DNA from: Sclerurus mexicanus
Taxonomy: Eukaryota > Chordata > Aves > Passeriformes > Furnariidae
DNA: 64,000 nt
NCBI GenBank assembly: GCA_013396755.1
Contig: VWZF01006082.1
Location: forward strand, 624,197 to 688,196
Direction of reading: 5' to 3'
Shown: piece after piece, positions 1-13,296 of the stretch
How the letters are laid out: each line of letters starts with the position of its first letter
How positions within the stretch are numbered: position 1 is the stretch's first letter
The notes under the pieces: generated by a model
Database searches by the model: none
What the model saw: the letters and a program-made list of their open reading frames with translations, nothing else
What the model was told of the DNA's origin: nothing
Made by a program: the position numbers and the translations under genes

Positions 1-1304
1 ACAAGAAACAAGCTACAAGCAAGCTCCTCAGTTTGGCTCTCCTGGCTGCACGCCAGCCCAAATTCTATAGAAAAGTAATAAGGTGTTTCCTTCTCTCCGG
101 GATCCAGTGGAAAGGGTGCTCTCATTGAATGTGCCTAGTTGGCCAACTGCTCAACCAGGTAACGCCTGTAATTTCAGAGACGTCCATTTGCGTAGAAGCC
201 ATATAATCACTACTCTAGTTGTCCAAATGAGGGAAAGTATGTCAGGCACTAAATGTCATTTTCCCAGGACACCTGATACAGAAGTAGCTCCCTAAGCACA
301 GACATTCATGTTGGGACAGACAGGAATTAAACTCTGGCCTGTCTATTGCACCACAGCACTGGCTGTGGCAAAACTCTGTCTGGAAGCCTGATGTGTCACC
401 ATGCAGGGTCTAGCTCTCTTCAAGCCTCTAAATGAGCCTCCTAAATTTGGCTTCTGGGCTTTCAAGCACTGTGGCAACACCACCATGGATCCTGTGCTGA
501 ATGCCTTATAGGATGGTTACTCACGTGCACAGCACACATGTGCATGCATGACTTCTCATTTATTTAATAATTTATTTATATTCAAAAGTATATTCAATAT
601 AACTACATTAGTAACCTGTTCTTTATGCATTATGTATAAGGCAAAAGAGCAAGGACAAGACTATGAGCAGTGTTTCAACAGGTTAGCGTAAGTCCATTTC
701 TCTGTAAGCATACATAAAATATGTGATGGCTTGCAATAAAAACTTCAGAATTTTTTTAGAGAGGAGTTTGTCAAGTGATGAAGGACACATGCAGCTTGCA
801 AAGGCAGCCAAAAGGCTCAACACTTGGCATAGCAGGTGGTGCAGAAGAGTGCATAAGAGGGGAACAGAAGCCCTGTACATGTGCTTGGCAATGGTGGTGA
901 TGTGCCACAAGGATGTCAGCATGCGCAAGATCAACTTCCCTGGCACAGCAGAGGCCTTGACCCAGAGTGAGCTCCCCCATTAGGATTGAGGTCCAGAACA
1001 CAAAAGGGTGCCCAGTGCCTCCCTCTGTGGGCCAGGGCAGAGGAGGTCCATGTGCATGGAGTAAGGCTCTATGTCAACAGGGAAAGGAGCTGGGAGAAGT
1101 ATTCAGCAGCCTGCATGGCCTCAGGGATTATGAAAAAGAGGGCAAATGGTACACTGGGTTGGCAAGCAAAAGACTGCAGGGTGATGTGCACAAGGTAGAC
1201 TTTGTAATCAACAAACTGGGGCTGTGGGGGCCCAGCTTAAACATATGCATGCAGATAAAGACATGCCAGGAGGACAACAAAAAATATATGAACTATATAA
1301 ATGA
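1..1304. other. No recognised gene
   Basis: Non-coding by inspection. The part from about 720 to 1300 is richer in G and A than the rest and has short overlapping ORFs on both strands, but none matches a family I recognise. It directly precedes a CR1 copy and could include older repeat sequence. Confidence 0.5.
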
Positions 1305-2325
1305 ACAGTGAAGTGGATTAAAAACTGACTGAACTGTCAGACTCAGATGGTTGTAACCAGCAGCACAAAGTCCAGCTGGACGCTGGTCACAAGGGATCAG
1401 TGCAATTGCCTGTTTAGTATCCTCATTAATGGTCTGGATGTTGGGAAGGAGTGCAGTCTCAGCAAGTTTGCAGGTGTTTGCTACAAAACTGGAACAAATG
1501 GCTGATATCCTACACTGGTGTGCTGCCATGTAGGCATCCTATGCAGGAGGGTTAAATGGGCATGGAGTTACCACATAGACTGGTATGAAGTCCAGCATCT
1601 AGTATTCCTGGGGAGGAAAAACATCAGGAACTTGGTGGGCAAGTCTCTGGGAAGTGGCTTGGAAGAAGAGGACCTGGGTGATCTGGTGACCATAGCCAGT
1701 GTGGCAAAGAAGCCCAGTAGCATTCTGGGCAGCTTTAGGCAAAGTGTCACCACCAAGTAAAGGGAGGTGATCCTTCATCTCTACTTAGGCCTGGTGAAAC
1801 ACTTCTGGTCTGCTGGGTCCAGTTCTGGGCTTCTCAGTATAAGAGATACATGGAGATACTGGAGTGAGTCCAGTGAAGTGCCACAAATGTGATTAAGAGG
1901 CTGTAGCATCTTCCATATGAGGAGATGCTGAGAACTGGACTCAGTGGTCTTAAAGGTCTTTTCCAACCTAATCATGTTTCTGTGATTTTATTCAGACTGG
2001 TGATGGAAAAGCTCAGGGATCTTGTCCATGTATACAAATACCTGGTGGGGGAGTAAAGAAGAAGGAGCAAGACTCTGCTTTGTGATGACCAGTGACAGGA
2101 CAAGAGGCAGTGGGCACAAACTACAACACAGGAAATTCTGTTTAAACATAAGAAAACACTTTCTTCCTCTGAGGCTCTTTGGTCACTGGTACAGTGTTCA
2201 GAGAGGCTGTTGAAAGATTAAAAACCTGACTGGACATGGTCCAGCTGACTCTGCCCTGAACAGAATGGCTGGAGAAGATGATGTCCAGAGGTCCCTTTCA
2301 AACTCCACTACTCTGTGATATGCCT
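1305..2325 (+). mobile_element. CR1 LINE fragment, plus strand (5' truncated, 3' end of ORF2 and 3' UTR)
   Basis: From aagtggattaaaaactgact onward the sequence follows the end of the CR1 non-LTR retrotransposon ORF2, with the phrases for the C-terminal reverse transcriptase region (cagcaagtttgcaggtgttt, gaagtccagcatctagtatt) and then the CR1 3' UTR (gtgacaggacaagaggcagt). The end reads like the CR1 3' terminus (gtccagaggtccctttcaaa). The reading frame is broken by many stops and indels, so it is a dead copy. A short second CR1 3' end is nested near 1935-1990 (separate entry). Confidence 0.88.
1935..1990 (+). mobile_element. Short CR1 3' end nested in the CR1 copy
   Basis: The segment ggtcttaaaggtcttttcca followed by cctaatcatgtttctgtgat is the terminal CR1 3' end, yet it occurs in the middle of the host CR1. 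After it the host element resumes (aagctcagggatcttgtcca), about where it left off. The simplest reading is a severely 5'-truncated CR1 inserted into an older CR1. Confidence 0.65.
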
Positions 2326-4726
2326 ATTTAAGTCAAAAGATGCTGTTTCTTTAGAAATGTGCTCATTCAAAATACGCCTGTAGTAAAAGCTTATGACACA
2401 TGACATTAATTTTGCACTTACCATACCTGTGTATGCTGATGTATATGTTATTTTTTAGGCACATATGGAAGAACCCATGCATAAATTGCAGACAACAGGA
2501 AATACTGACATGCTTACAAATAAAGCAAACAAACACACACACACATTTCTCTAGACATTCATTAGTTTCTTGTCCTGAACTTGTACATTGGCTAAGAAAA
2601 TGGAGCTCAACCCTTCTTTAGTGTCACTGTGTCCGATGACAATTAAAAGTATTTGATAGCTATAATGAAGGATCAAATAACAGATTACAACTAACTACCT
2701 CTGGTGCAGCAGTCTTTCTTTTCTTTTTTTCCCTAAAATTGAGTTGTTGTAGAAGCTACATTATTGCATATAATGCATTCTTGTTCAGTCAGTGAGAGTT
2801 TCCAGTTAATGCCCCATTCAGAGATGAGAAGAGAAAAAAGTTCTCATGCAATTTTTAAAGAATACCAAGCAAACCAGTCTCATTTGGAAGGGATTTTTCC
2901 ACCAGCTAAGAGAGTATTCATTTTTGGGTCAGCATGTCTGCAGCTGGAGGCTTTTAATATTTCAGCTGAGTTCACCAGGCAATGTGTTACTACAGTCTTT
3001 GACAATTACCAGGAGGGATTCAGGAACTGTCAAAGCATCTGTTTTCCAGCACTTGCATACATAAATATTTTCTAAAAAACACAGATACTCGGAGCCCTGG
3101 ACTCTTACTGTAGTACCAAGGATAGGGAAGCAGAGACCATGATTTTCTTTCCTCTTTGTATCTCATTTAGTATTTATTTGTGATTTTATTTTATATAGTG
3201 CTTTTGGTTATGGTCCATGCTCAGCTCCTTTTAAATTACCTTTCCCTTGTTGCAAATGCTCTATTTCTTGTTTCTTCTCTTATTTCTGATGTACCAATGT
3301 ACTTCTAAAACTAAGAAATTGCTAAACTTCTGATTATTATCTGTGAGCCTTTCTGACTCTGATGTAACATCTGTAGATTTTTCACCATGATTTTGAAACC
3401 CTGCTGTGACCCTCCTCTTTCTGCTGTGGTAGGGATGATTCAAAAAGAAATTGAAAGCTGCTGCCTGTTCAGGTCTGTGCCCACAGTCTCTGTGTGATGT
3501 CGGGACAGTAGTGGTAAGTGGGGAGCTCCAGCATAAGAAGCATCACAGTAAAAAATGACTATTTGAGGAAGAAAAAAAAAAAGTGAATACTTAAAAATTT
3601 CCTGGAAAAGGGATTCTTATGAGATTACAGAACAAAAAGACAGCAGAAAGATGAAGAAAACATGTCTGTGGACAACAGAAGTGCCTGTGGCACATTTTAA
3701 GGAGGAAGAGAGATGTGTGGGAACTAACAAAAAAGCATTATTCCCATCTGCCTTTCATCTGGTGGTGAAAAAGTTCATGATATACTGTTAGGCACATTGT
3801 CAGATGAAAAATAACTCAGAATTAGAAAAGAAAATTATGGCAGATTTACAATGTAGTTATTAGAAAGCCCAACCAAAGCTGCTAAGAGCCATGGGGTAGC
3901 AGTGAAGGGCAGCCATTGCTGACAGTAGCTAGATTTACTTTTGATATTCTGTAGAGAGAAATACCTCTTGGTCCTGAGCACAAGGCAGATTTTTTACTTC
4001 CTTGTGCCCTGTGGCATGTCTCAGTGGAAGAATGCAGGATTCTTTCACAGCCATTTCAATGAGGATCTTGAACTTGATGCGAATATCTTTTCAAAATAGC
4101 GAAAGGATGTAAAAGATCAAAAAAATCTTAACAAAGGTTTGGAGTTAAAAGGATAGTTTTAGTTCCTTATGAAATCAATAATTTGTTCTGTAATTACAGT
4201 TGATACAGTAATAAAATGATAGCTAAAATTATCTAGAAGGCTAATGGTCTCCTTAAATAACACAAAGACAACCATGTGCATATGGCAAAATCCTGGCATG
4301 TTCATTAGCAGTCCTGTCATTTGTGCTTATTTCCCAATAGGGTACCAGCCTAATTTGTTTTTAGTTTGTTTTCAGGTGCAAATATAAAAATAATGAATCC
4401 ACACTCTGGTCATTCATGCTGAGGCTGAACTTGTTTTATGCCACTTTCTGTGGGACATTCAGGGAATGCGGACAGAGACCAGCCCTTTCCTGTCTCAGGG
4501 TTAATACTCCTGGTCCAACCTGCCCACATGAAGAGGCACAAAAAGGCTTTTCTCTGGTCCAGCAATGCCTGGCCCCATCAGGGCCAGCTTTTTGTCATCC
4601 TGGGAAACATGGATTCCCAGCCCAAATCTTCCACCTTTCTCCAACCCTTTAACCTCAAACACTCACTGCACGATCCCCAAGCAGGGCCACAGGGGTCTTG
4701 CCACTCTTGGTATTGCCTTGCTGGTA
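2326..4726. other. No recognised gene
   Basis: AT-rich, non-coding by inspection. It contains a short (CA)n run at 2531-2545. From about 4440 the GC content rises and several ORFs of about 80-119 codons overlap on the plus strand, but none shows a recognisable domain. Confidence 0.5.
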
Positions 4727-4756
4727 TTTGTGATGGGTTATCTAACCCATCACAAA
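4727..4756. repeat. Perfect 14-bp inverted repeat with 2-base loop
   Basis: The arm tttgtgatgggtta (4727-4740) is followed by tc and then by its exact reverse complement (4743-4756). The arms include GC-containing sequence, so this is not a simple AT palindrome. Confidence 0.95.
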
Positions 4757-5025
4757 ATGAGGAGAACTCAGTTCCCTGGGGCTGCTTTCTTTCCTGAATG
4801 TGAACACAGCTTTTGCTTGTTCACATGCAAACCATTGCCTTTCTATGCATATTCCAGTGCTGGCTGTTTGGTTAAGGGGCTAGCTAAATACTTTTTTCCC
4901 TTCTGATTTTTGTCAAACAGTGTGACTAGTCATACACCATTTAGAAGATGAGGAACTGTGGACTGTAGGAAGCTCTATGCATGACTCATTGCTGTAAAGG
5001 CTGTCTTTGTGTGTGAGAATGTGTC

Positions 5026-5082
5026 CATCTGTCTGTCTGTCTATCTAATCTATCTATCCTATCTCTCTCTCTCTCTCTCTTT
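5026..5082. repeat. Compound microsatellite (TCTG)n-(TATC)n-(TC)n
   Basis: tctgtctgtctg runs into ctatctaatctatctatcc and then into a (TC)n run of about ten units. Typical compound simple repeat, likely polymorphic. Confidence 0.95.
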
Positions 5083-8000
5083 TCCTGTATCTGTTATCTC
5101 TATTTTCATTTAATTTCTGCTTCAGTATAGTGTGATCAGCTCTCAGTAAAGGCCAGTTACAGCTGACATTCAAAGACTGAATATTCTTGAATTAAACCTG
5201 ACACCAATCAAAGAACTCTCATCTTACTTTTCAGAAGAAATAAACTAAATGCAACAGGAACTCACAGGGATAGAAAACTTCCAGTAGGTCTGGTAGGTAT
5301 TAACCACCTCAGCACCCCACCATAATGAAACTCCATTAAACACAATGAAATTCTAGAAGCCCCTAGGATTATGTGAGCTGCCTCCTACAAAGCAGATTTG
5401 TACTCTCCCCGACTGCTGAAAGCCAGTGGAAAACTACTGTCTGCTGCTAATGGAAATTATCAACACCTCCTTCAAAGAAGCTAGCTTGTCAGGCTCCATG
5501 AAAACACCCATAGTTTCAAAAAGAATAAGGAAGCTAGAAGAAAAGCCACGTCAACCATTTCCCTATCTCCAGCCTGGGAAAACTGATGAGAGGTAGAGAA
5601 TGAAAAGCACGTGACATTTGCCATCATTATGCTTTGTAACTAGGCTGAACTGACCCTAAAGGTACTATAATATTACTTGGGCCAATGACATCCTAAATCT
5701 CCTATTGTTTGACTCTCTGCAGTTCCAGAATCACAGAGCATGAGTTACAGAGTCACCTCACCTGGAGAGTAATTTGCATTAGTGTGGTTTCAATTAGAAC
5801 TCCTTTAAAAAGCCTGTGATTCATTGTAGACAATAGTTTTTCTAGTCCAAAAGCTCTTTTTTACATCTTTTCAAAACATAAAGATCATATATGGGATTGT
5901 GGTGCAGTGTAATGTCAGGCCCAAAGAAGGCTGATGGTCTGCCATAGCCAGGAACATCCTAAATTGCTTTTCTCCTTGGGAGGAATCAGCATCCAGAGGA
6001 AAAGACACTGACTCAGACTATCCATGCCAGACTTAAATAATGCTACCTGGAAGAAAAGAATTAACTGAAATACCAAACTCCTCTGTTTGTGGGCTGAATA
6101 GACACAGATGCATTTGACATTGTCTGGACAGCTGACGTTAACAGTGCAAAATGCCTTATTTTAATCACCAGTAGTGAAATTAATCTCATCTAGTTTAAGA
6201 TAATTTGGAATAAAGTTGTGATTTCAGCTAATCATCTAGACTCCTTCTATATTCTGTGGAGATTTACAGACATTTATGAAAGGTGACCCATCCCACCCTG
6301 GGTTTTCAGTAGCAGTTGGAATAATCACTCTTTAGAGGTGTCTGTCCCTCTCCCTTGGCTACAGCTAAATGCTAGTTTAGGCTAAATGATTAGCATTTAA
6401 TTGGAAGGCAAGATTAATCCCAGTTCATTTTAAAAATTCCCTGGCTACAACATGCTTAATCCCATCCCATGAATTCTGTAACATACTTTACTATTGCCTA
6501 GAGGTGGAAATGAAGCGTGTTTCAAGCTTTGCAACACAGAGACAAATTTCTGCCTTGTGCTAAATTGCTGGAGTCACATTAATCCTTTATCTCAACTTTT
6601 CCTCGGTTCCAGTTTGCTGCCATGACTAGTTTGAAATCTGGATTTTACTTTTCAGTGGTGACAATGACCTGAGTCTTACAGGAACACAAAGATATCCAGG
6701 TAAAGGCTGTAAGGGACATGAGACTTTTTTTTTTTCTTTTGCTGGTGTTCTGTTACTTGGGGGCTTCATGTGGAGAAGGGTGGTGAATTTCCTGCTTTTT
6801 TCAGAGCATGAGACTGAACCACAGACATTTAAGGCCCTGACCTATCTTGCAGGATAAGGATTAAAAAATATCCTAGATTGAGACAGGACTTTTAAAATGA
6901 TGAAAAAAGTCATGCTGGATCAAGAATATAATATGAAAATGGGTGCATATCTCTCAACATCTTTTAGTCTTTTCTTCCTTCCACTCTTCCTTTTCATTTT
7001 CAGCTCCTGTATTCTAACTGTGTTTTAATTCACCTCAGTGTACATTAACAACCTTTTTTTCCTCTCAAATTCTGCTTCCAGTGAGAATCCGCTTTGATCA
7101 TGATAATAGAATGCATTTTTTCCATAGTGGTACATGAGATTGCAATTGTGTAGTACTGAGTTTGGACCACAATGCTTCCTCATTTATTTTGTGTAAATCT
7201 GGTGCTTCCTACCATCACTGTGCAGCACTGAGAGAAATGAATCACTGACCCTTCCTAGGGGAGAGTCATGTAACACAGCCTCAGGTTTCTATTACTGAGT
7301 TTTATAACAGTAGTAAGGTAAGAATTTATTGCTGGCCTGATAGGCAGGAACAAAATCTTCCCGCTTAATAAAGCTATTAAACATTCTGGATTTTTCCCAC
7401 GTAAGAGATCAAACTTACAACATTACCCAAATTTCCCTGGCACTACTAGGCAGCATTTAATGTCATTGTACAGAATCATATGGTTTGTCCGTGGATTTTA
7501 TAATCCTGGAAGATACTGTGTCTGGAAAGTAGTTTTATTGCAATTCAATACATCCTAGATATTGCCATCAAAGATTAAACATCACTCTATCAACAGCGCT
7601 TGTTAGGGAAAAACACCTGGTATCTATGCAGCAAAGGTTATTATATTTCCCCTTCACAGTAGAGGTTTTTCAGTTATAACAATGGACTAGCCTTTTATAG
7701 CTGGGATTAAACCTGAGAATATGACAAGAAAACCAAGGTGCTCCTCTCTTTATTGAATTATCTGATGATTTAAACAGGAGAGGTGAAAGATAATTCCGCC
7801 CTCCCCAAGTTTTTTTTTTTATTTTCCCAAGCAATCATATGAATAATGGCAAGATCTAAAAACATTATTCTTCTGAGAAATTTTCCACCTTTTTTTCTTT
7901 TCAGGTATACCTATCTCTCAAAAAAGAATTTTTTGATTTGTTTAAATCTTGAATTGTGTGTTTTCGTATGCAGTTGAAACTAGATTAATTAAAAGTGGAA

Positions 8001-10255
8001 TTAAAGTGAGAACTTTAATTTAAACTCTCCATCTACTGAAACCTTTAAAACATCCTCCATCTGGCCCGGAGACACTGAAAAAAAAACCAAAAAGAAGAGA
8101 AGCCTTCTGTAATTTAAACCTTCACAATGAAAATTGTAGGATTCTTAGTAAGTAGAACTTAACATTTAAGATTTCTTGTCATGTTCTAGCTGTTCATTGA
8201 TCAGGAATCATGACATACAGATGCCTTGACAGTTTTTAATATTAAATTAACAAACACTGAACAATTTTTGAACTTTTGGAACAATTTTCCTTTGACATTT
8301 TCTTTTTTTTTTTAAGAAAAAAAAATGCCCAAAACAGATGGAAAGTTGGATTGAATTCATTGATAGAACTCTGGAAAAAATATGAGTCTACTAATTTGTA
8401 GCTTTTTTAAAAGCAGCATATTTGGAAAAAGTTGCTAAGTCTGGCTGCCAGGACACTTAAAAATGTTCTTGTCTCAAATCTGCTTTATGAAGACAGCTTG
8501 TTTTTCACTTACATCAATGGATGAGATGTTAATTGGTTGAAGCATGGATGTACATATGGATAAAGACCCACACTCTGGGAATGCCGTCTGTAAACCTGCC
8601 TCAGCTGGAAAGGGTACGGCTCTGCTAGCATGGGAGTTATGTTGCAACAAAGCAAAAGTGATTCATTTCTTCCACTCAGCCTCCTCAAATTGTACTTTGG
8701 GAAGTCCAGTGTTACCACAACTCTACGGATTCCAGACCACAATAGCCAGCTTAAAAACTGGGCATTTGCCAAAGTGGACATACCTAAAAGAGAACATAAT
8801 TATGTGTGTAATGTGTCCTTGTCACACAGATGGTTTCCCTGCTAACGCTGAAAGCAACATGCTGGCATTGTTACTTTTGATCCCCACATGTGTACAGCAC
8901 ATGGGAGAGAAGCCCCGGACTGTGAGAGCTGTCAGAGTGGGAGCCTGGGGCAGGGGCTGACACCCCGGCAGTGGTGCTGCTGCAGAGCCGAGGGGGCTAC
9001 TGCAGAAGAAGAGTCTTCCCACAGGGTTCTTCAAGCTGTAAGCAGATGGGATAGACAGACAGGACTCTGGCAGCTGCATCCTGAGCTCGTTTGTGGCCTC
9101 CACTGGGGGTGCAGAAAGGACACTTGGCTTTTCTCAGGCAGGTCACCTGGTCCCCCAGTGTAAGCAAGTATGCCTACCCCTCTGCAACATGTGTAGAGGA
9201 GACAATCCTCTGTGCACCTCCAGACATTGCAGTAAGGGACATCTGGCCTTAAATGAATAAATCACATGACTTAGGAGTAATTTGTGCCTTCTGCTGTATA
9301 CGCCTTTAAGTATGATAAAAGGTGCCTGTTAGCTTCTTTTGTGCAAGTAAAAATAACTTCAGCTGACTCTTTAATTTTCCTTATGCATATTCTTTTTTGA
9401 TTCTAAGATTCCCCATTTGCATCACAGTTCTATTCTAATTCCCAATGGTATGACTTTTTTTTTTTTTCATATGTTCTTCTTTCTTCTAGATTAAGCTAGT
9501 AAATTACTGTATCCACTAAGGACTTCTCTAAACTCAGACCAGTATGTGAATCCCTTTTCTTTGCTTTCTGACTTTTTTCAAAATTTGAGAGAGCACCAGT
9601 AATTCAAAGTCAAGTAGCAGTGCTGGGAATGGTTTCTGACTCCCTGTAATTACTGGAGCAAAGGCAGTTAAATAGCGATACTGATAAGTCTGCTCTGAGA
9701 AGGATAGAGCAAAGAGAAAAGATACTCCTCCTCCTTCCCAATATATATAAAAAGAACTGTATGCTAAAAGGGCACGAAAATACTAAAGAAGAGGTCCTTT
9801 TTTTTTTTTCCTTTTAGCCTAAGCCTCAAGATGATATACCCAAGAGGACCCACCAAAATCAGAGGACCAAAGTTCAGCAGTACCATAAAGCTGAATGTGC
9901 AGAGATTCCATTAGAGATTAAAATGACAAAATTAAGGTAAAATAATTTAGGTCAAACAAAGAGTGACCCAGTTGTTAACTTTGGGCCATTTAATGTGTCT
10001 AAAGTGCCTTGCTTGCTGTTCAGGAGAAGCCGTGTCTCCTTTAGATCCTGTGGCACATCTGCCAGCCCCCAAAGATGTCCCCTATACCCTGGGGTTTCTC
10101 AAAAGGTACTAGATGCTGATGCTTAGGCACTAGTCACTTATATGTGGGCATTTAGGTGTCTTCGTTTTGAACCAAACATCATATAGAATATCTGTTTCCT
10201 CTTTCATCTGCTCTGAAATTATGTTTTGGTGGGGGCTTTTTTTTGTTGTTGCTTT
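5083..10255. other. No recognised gene
   Basis: AT-rich non-coding sequence. It includes homopolymer runs, among them a T11-AAG-A9 run (about 8303-8325) that can fold on itself, TAAT-rich stretches around 5760-5810 and 6130-6450, and a GC-richer patch at about 8880-9170. A 138-codon plus-strand ORF at 8544-8960 has no recognisable domain and is treated as chance. Confidence 0.5.
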
Positions 10256-10277
10256 TGTGTGTGTGTGTGTGTGTGTT
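10256..10277. repeat. (GT)n microsatellite
   Basis: An uninterrupted run of about ten GT units followed by tttta. Confidence 0.95.
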
Positions 10278-10779
10278 TTATACTGCATATATACCTGTAG
10301 AAAGGATTTAGTAGTTTTTGGAAAATGAATCACATAATTTTTTTAGAATAACAGTCATCATTGCCAGACCTTTATGTGCCTTTTAATGTAAAATAAACTG
10401 GCAAACACCTAGAAGATAACTTTCAAATGAGTAGAAATTAATACGCATTTGACAAGACCAAATACATCTGGCAAATTCTATTTTCTTCTACAGCAGGGTG
10501 ACCAGATCTGGGAAGAGACAAGAGACAGTACTTGTCACATAATTAGTACTCAGTGAACCTTCTGGCACTGTCATCTATGGCAATCTTACAAAAAACCAAG
10601 GGAAATGTTACCAGGCTGAAACTACCACAAGTAAGGGTAAGAGCTTTTAGACAAACTCTGCCCCAAGAGTAACATTATCATTAAGGACATTGCCACAAAA
10701 GTGGCACTGATGGGTATTTGTCAGAGGAAGAAAAGGTCCATCTCAGGTTGAACACTTTTTGGTTAGCTCCCAGACACCC

Positions 10780-11255
10780 CAAAGAGATGGAACAGAGGAT
10801 ATGTTTATTACATTTGCAGCTGACACAAAGCCAGGCTGTAAATCCACTGCAGCACTGAAAACAAACGTGATTCTGACAAGGTGGGATTAAAACCACACAT
10901 GCTCCTGACAAGGTGAAGACAGACTGGAGGTAGCTCTCCTGAAGAGTCCGGGGAGGTTGCAGTGACTGTGACGGCTACGTTATTTGACTTTGACACGGTT
11001 TAATGAGAAAGGCAAGCCTATATTGGGGTTTGAAGATTTGAAAGATGATTGTTTTTATCCTTTTGCTCCAAACAGCTGAAAAAGTCTTGCACTGAATTTT
11101 GTATCTCCTTTTTAGCACTGCCCTTGCAGTAAAAGCAATGTAGAATCAATTGAAAAGAATCCACAGGGAAGCAATACAAATGATGACAAATCTCGAAAAG
11201 CATAATTTATAGGAAAGACTGAATCAAATAGGGACCTTAAACCTACAAGGGAAAA
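10780..11255 (+). mobile_element. Decayed CR1-like LINE fragment, plus strand
   Basis: gatatgtttattacatttgc followed by agctgacacaaagcc resembles the CR1 ORF2 phrase that encodes the reverse transcriptase catalytic region's downstream strand. Further on, caatacaaatgatgacaaat and then ataggaaagactgaatc match the later CR1 phrase that ends in the usual 'gatga...gaaaggctgaa' block. Divergence is high and the intervening part is only loosely alignable by eye, so limits are approximate. It is an older copy than the one at 1305. Confidence 0.55.
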
Positions 11256-12510
11256 CAACCCCAAAGGGTATGTGGCATCAGTCTTCAAGCACAGCAAGCA
11301 AGACATTGTCCGACTGCTGTGTTTGGAGGATTATGGCTCTTGGTGTCAGAATTGCCTTCAGTTAATCTCATTCAGAAGGCCCATGTGCAGTCCAGTTAAA
11401 CCAGTCATTACTGGTATTGAGATGCCACACTGCCATATTGGAGTTCAGCACTTGCTCTGAGAAGAGCAAGGATTCCCAGCACTCCCAGCGTTTGGGGCCT
11501 GGCCCAGCCTTTTGGGAAGAGCTGGTGGGACAACAATTATCTGAGAGTTTCCCTTGACTGAAGGGATTCTAAAGCACGCTAATTCAAGGAACAATTAATT
11601 ACATATGATGTCATGCCTCTGCCAGGAGAAAACTGTAGAATTTGTAAATCTTGTATCATAATTAACTCAGGTACTTCATATATTTTTTGATTTTCAGTAA
11701 TAAAAGGTGAATAAATAGCTGTGATTTTCCTAGCATGAGTTGATGAGCAGTTCTGAGCAAGTTTAGGTGGGTATCTCTGAGGAAAGGCTCTGGGAATGTG
11801 ATCTTTCCATCAAACATGATTTTTTTAATATGGCTGATAGGAATTTATGACTCAGAGATAATCCCAAAACTATATTGATTCAGAGAGAAAGAAAAAAAAT
11901 CCTCTGAACTTTGTTTCACTCATCTTTCCCACAGATCATTAATCCCAGTAAAATCCCTCTTTGTTCTCTTCTTACCTGTGCACCTCTTTAAATTTAGCTT
12001 TGCTGTTATCACGCTTGACTTCAATAGTTCTACACCACAAAGTAAATTTGCTCCAGAACTTTTTCAGTTCTTAATGGAGTTACATGGAGGAGAAAGCTTA
12101 TTTGAGCAGGGAAGAGTGGCTTTGTTTCAGGGAATCGCCTTGATGTAATGTGAGGATGTGAGGCTGGTAGCCCTTCCCCTCCCTTTGCCAGGAAGGCTGC
12201 TATCCTTGGTCATAAAAAGTAAGGGAAATACACCCATGTTCTTTTTCTTCACTACAGCTTCTACTGTTTTCCTCAAGGCTACTCCTGTGCTAAATTTCTG
12301 GAAAGCTGCCTCCAGCTGTGTATGCCCTGTGATTTCCCTTCAATGGGAATTCCTTAGTGAGGCTGCGATTCATGAACAAATTATTAGTCGGCTGACCATT
12401 ATCTTAAATTGAGATTAGATAAGGTTTAATTACCACTCTTGCTTTTGTAAAGATTGATTTGGCTCAAAATGAAATCATTACTGAAAGTCACTGGTTTACT
12501 TGATCAGAAA
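11256..12510. other. No recognised gene
   Basis: Non-coding by inspection, moderately AT-rich. Short ORFs such as 11272-11460 (plus) have no recognised domain. Confidence 0.45.
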
Positions 12511-13296
12511 TGAAGAGGTAGAGTTAACATTCTTTATTACAAAAATCAAGACACATTCATACAATCCAAAACTTGCTAATAAATTGTTATTTCTTTTCAT
12601 ATCCACAATTTCCTTAGCCTGGTAAAAGAAAATCACCGACAGATGGCCAAAGCACCATCTTTTATAACCCAAATAATCTAGATTACACATTCATTTATAT
12701 ATATCTCACAATACATCTGCATTATTTATTCCAATAACTAAACATCAATTCATTTACAATTACATAAATTCCATATTTTAACACCATTCAGAGCACAATA
12801 CGCTTACAAAGATTTTATCAAAATCCTTTTGGATTACAGTGACTGTGATTGCATTTCATTAACATCCTTGACAGTGACACCTCACCAATGCCTTGGCAAA
12901 ACTTCCTCGTCATCCACCATCAAACATCTTCAGCACCCTCCAGACACATTCCATCCCAGAAATTCAGCACAAAACCATCTGCTGTTACTTTTAACCACTT
13001 AATCAGTGCCTGCTTCCACGTAAAACACTTCTAAACCCTACTTCTCCCACATCAACCCACTGAGCTCCCAAGAGCCTCAGTACCCACTTAGTTACATCAT
13101 CTGCCAAAAATCTTGACGGAGTCAACTGGAGGCAGAAAAAAGTGTCTCCGCATTCCCACTGTGCTAATGGAAGTGCCCAGGGTTTATCAGGAGATGGGAT
13201 AAATTCTATGCTTGTATGGATTGTGAAATACCTAAGGACATAAGGCCTTGCTTGCATGTAAATCAAGATTGTAAACTGACTGAATTTTAGGCAGCA
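12511..13296 (-). mobile_element. Possible solo LTR or LTR end of an endogenous retrovirus, minus strand
   Basis: On the minus strand there is a TATA box (GTTATAAAAG, TATAAA at 12661-12666) and about 120 bases later an AATAAAG (12533-12538), the spacing expected between an LTR promoter and its poly(A) signal. A possible LTR start TGCTG at 13296 and end CTTCA at 12511 would be flanked by GAAA on both sides. A 4-base match is weak evidence. No tRNA primer site or coding gene was recognised next to it. It could also be unique sequence with chance motifs. Confidence 0.3.

Noticed and set aside
1293..2213. Small ORFs at 1293-2213
   Set aside because: They lie in a frame-broken CR1 copy and are not genes.
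8544..8960. 138-codon plus-strand ORF
   Set aside because: No recognisable domain, no splice-site support, and overlapping ORFs on both strands of similar length; treated as chance.
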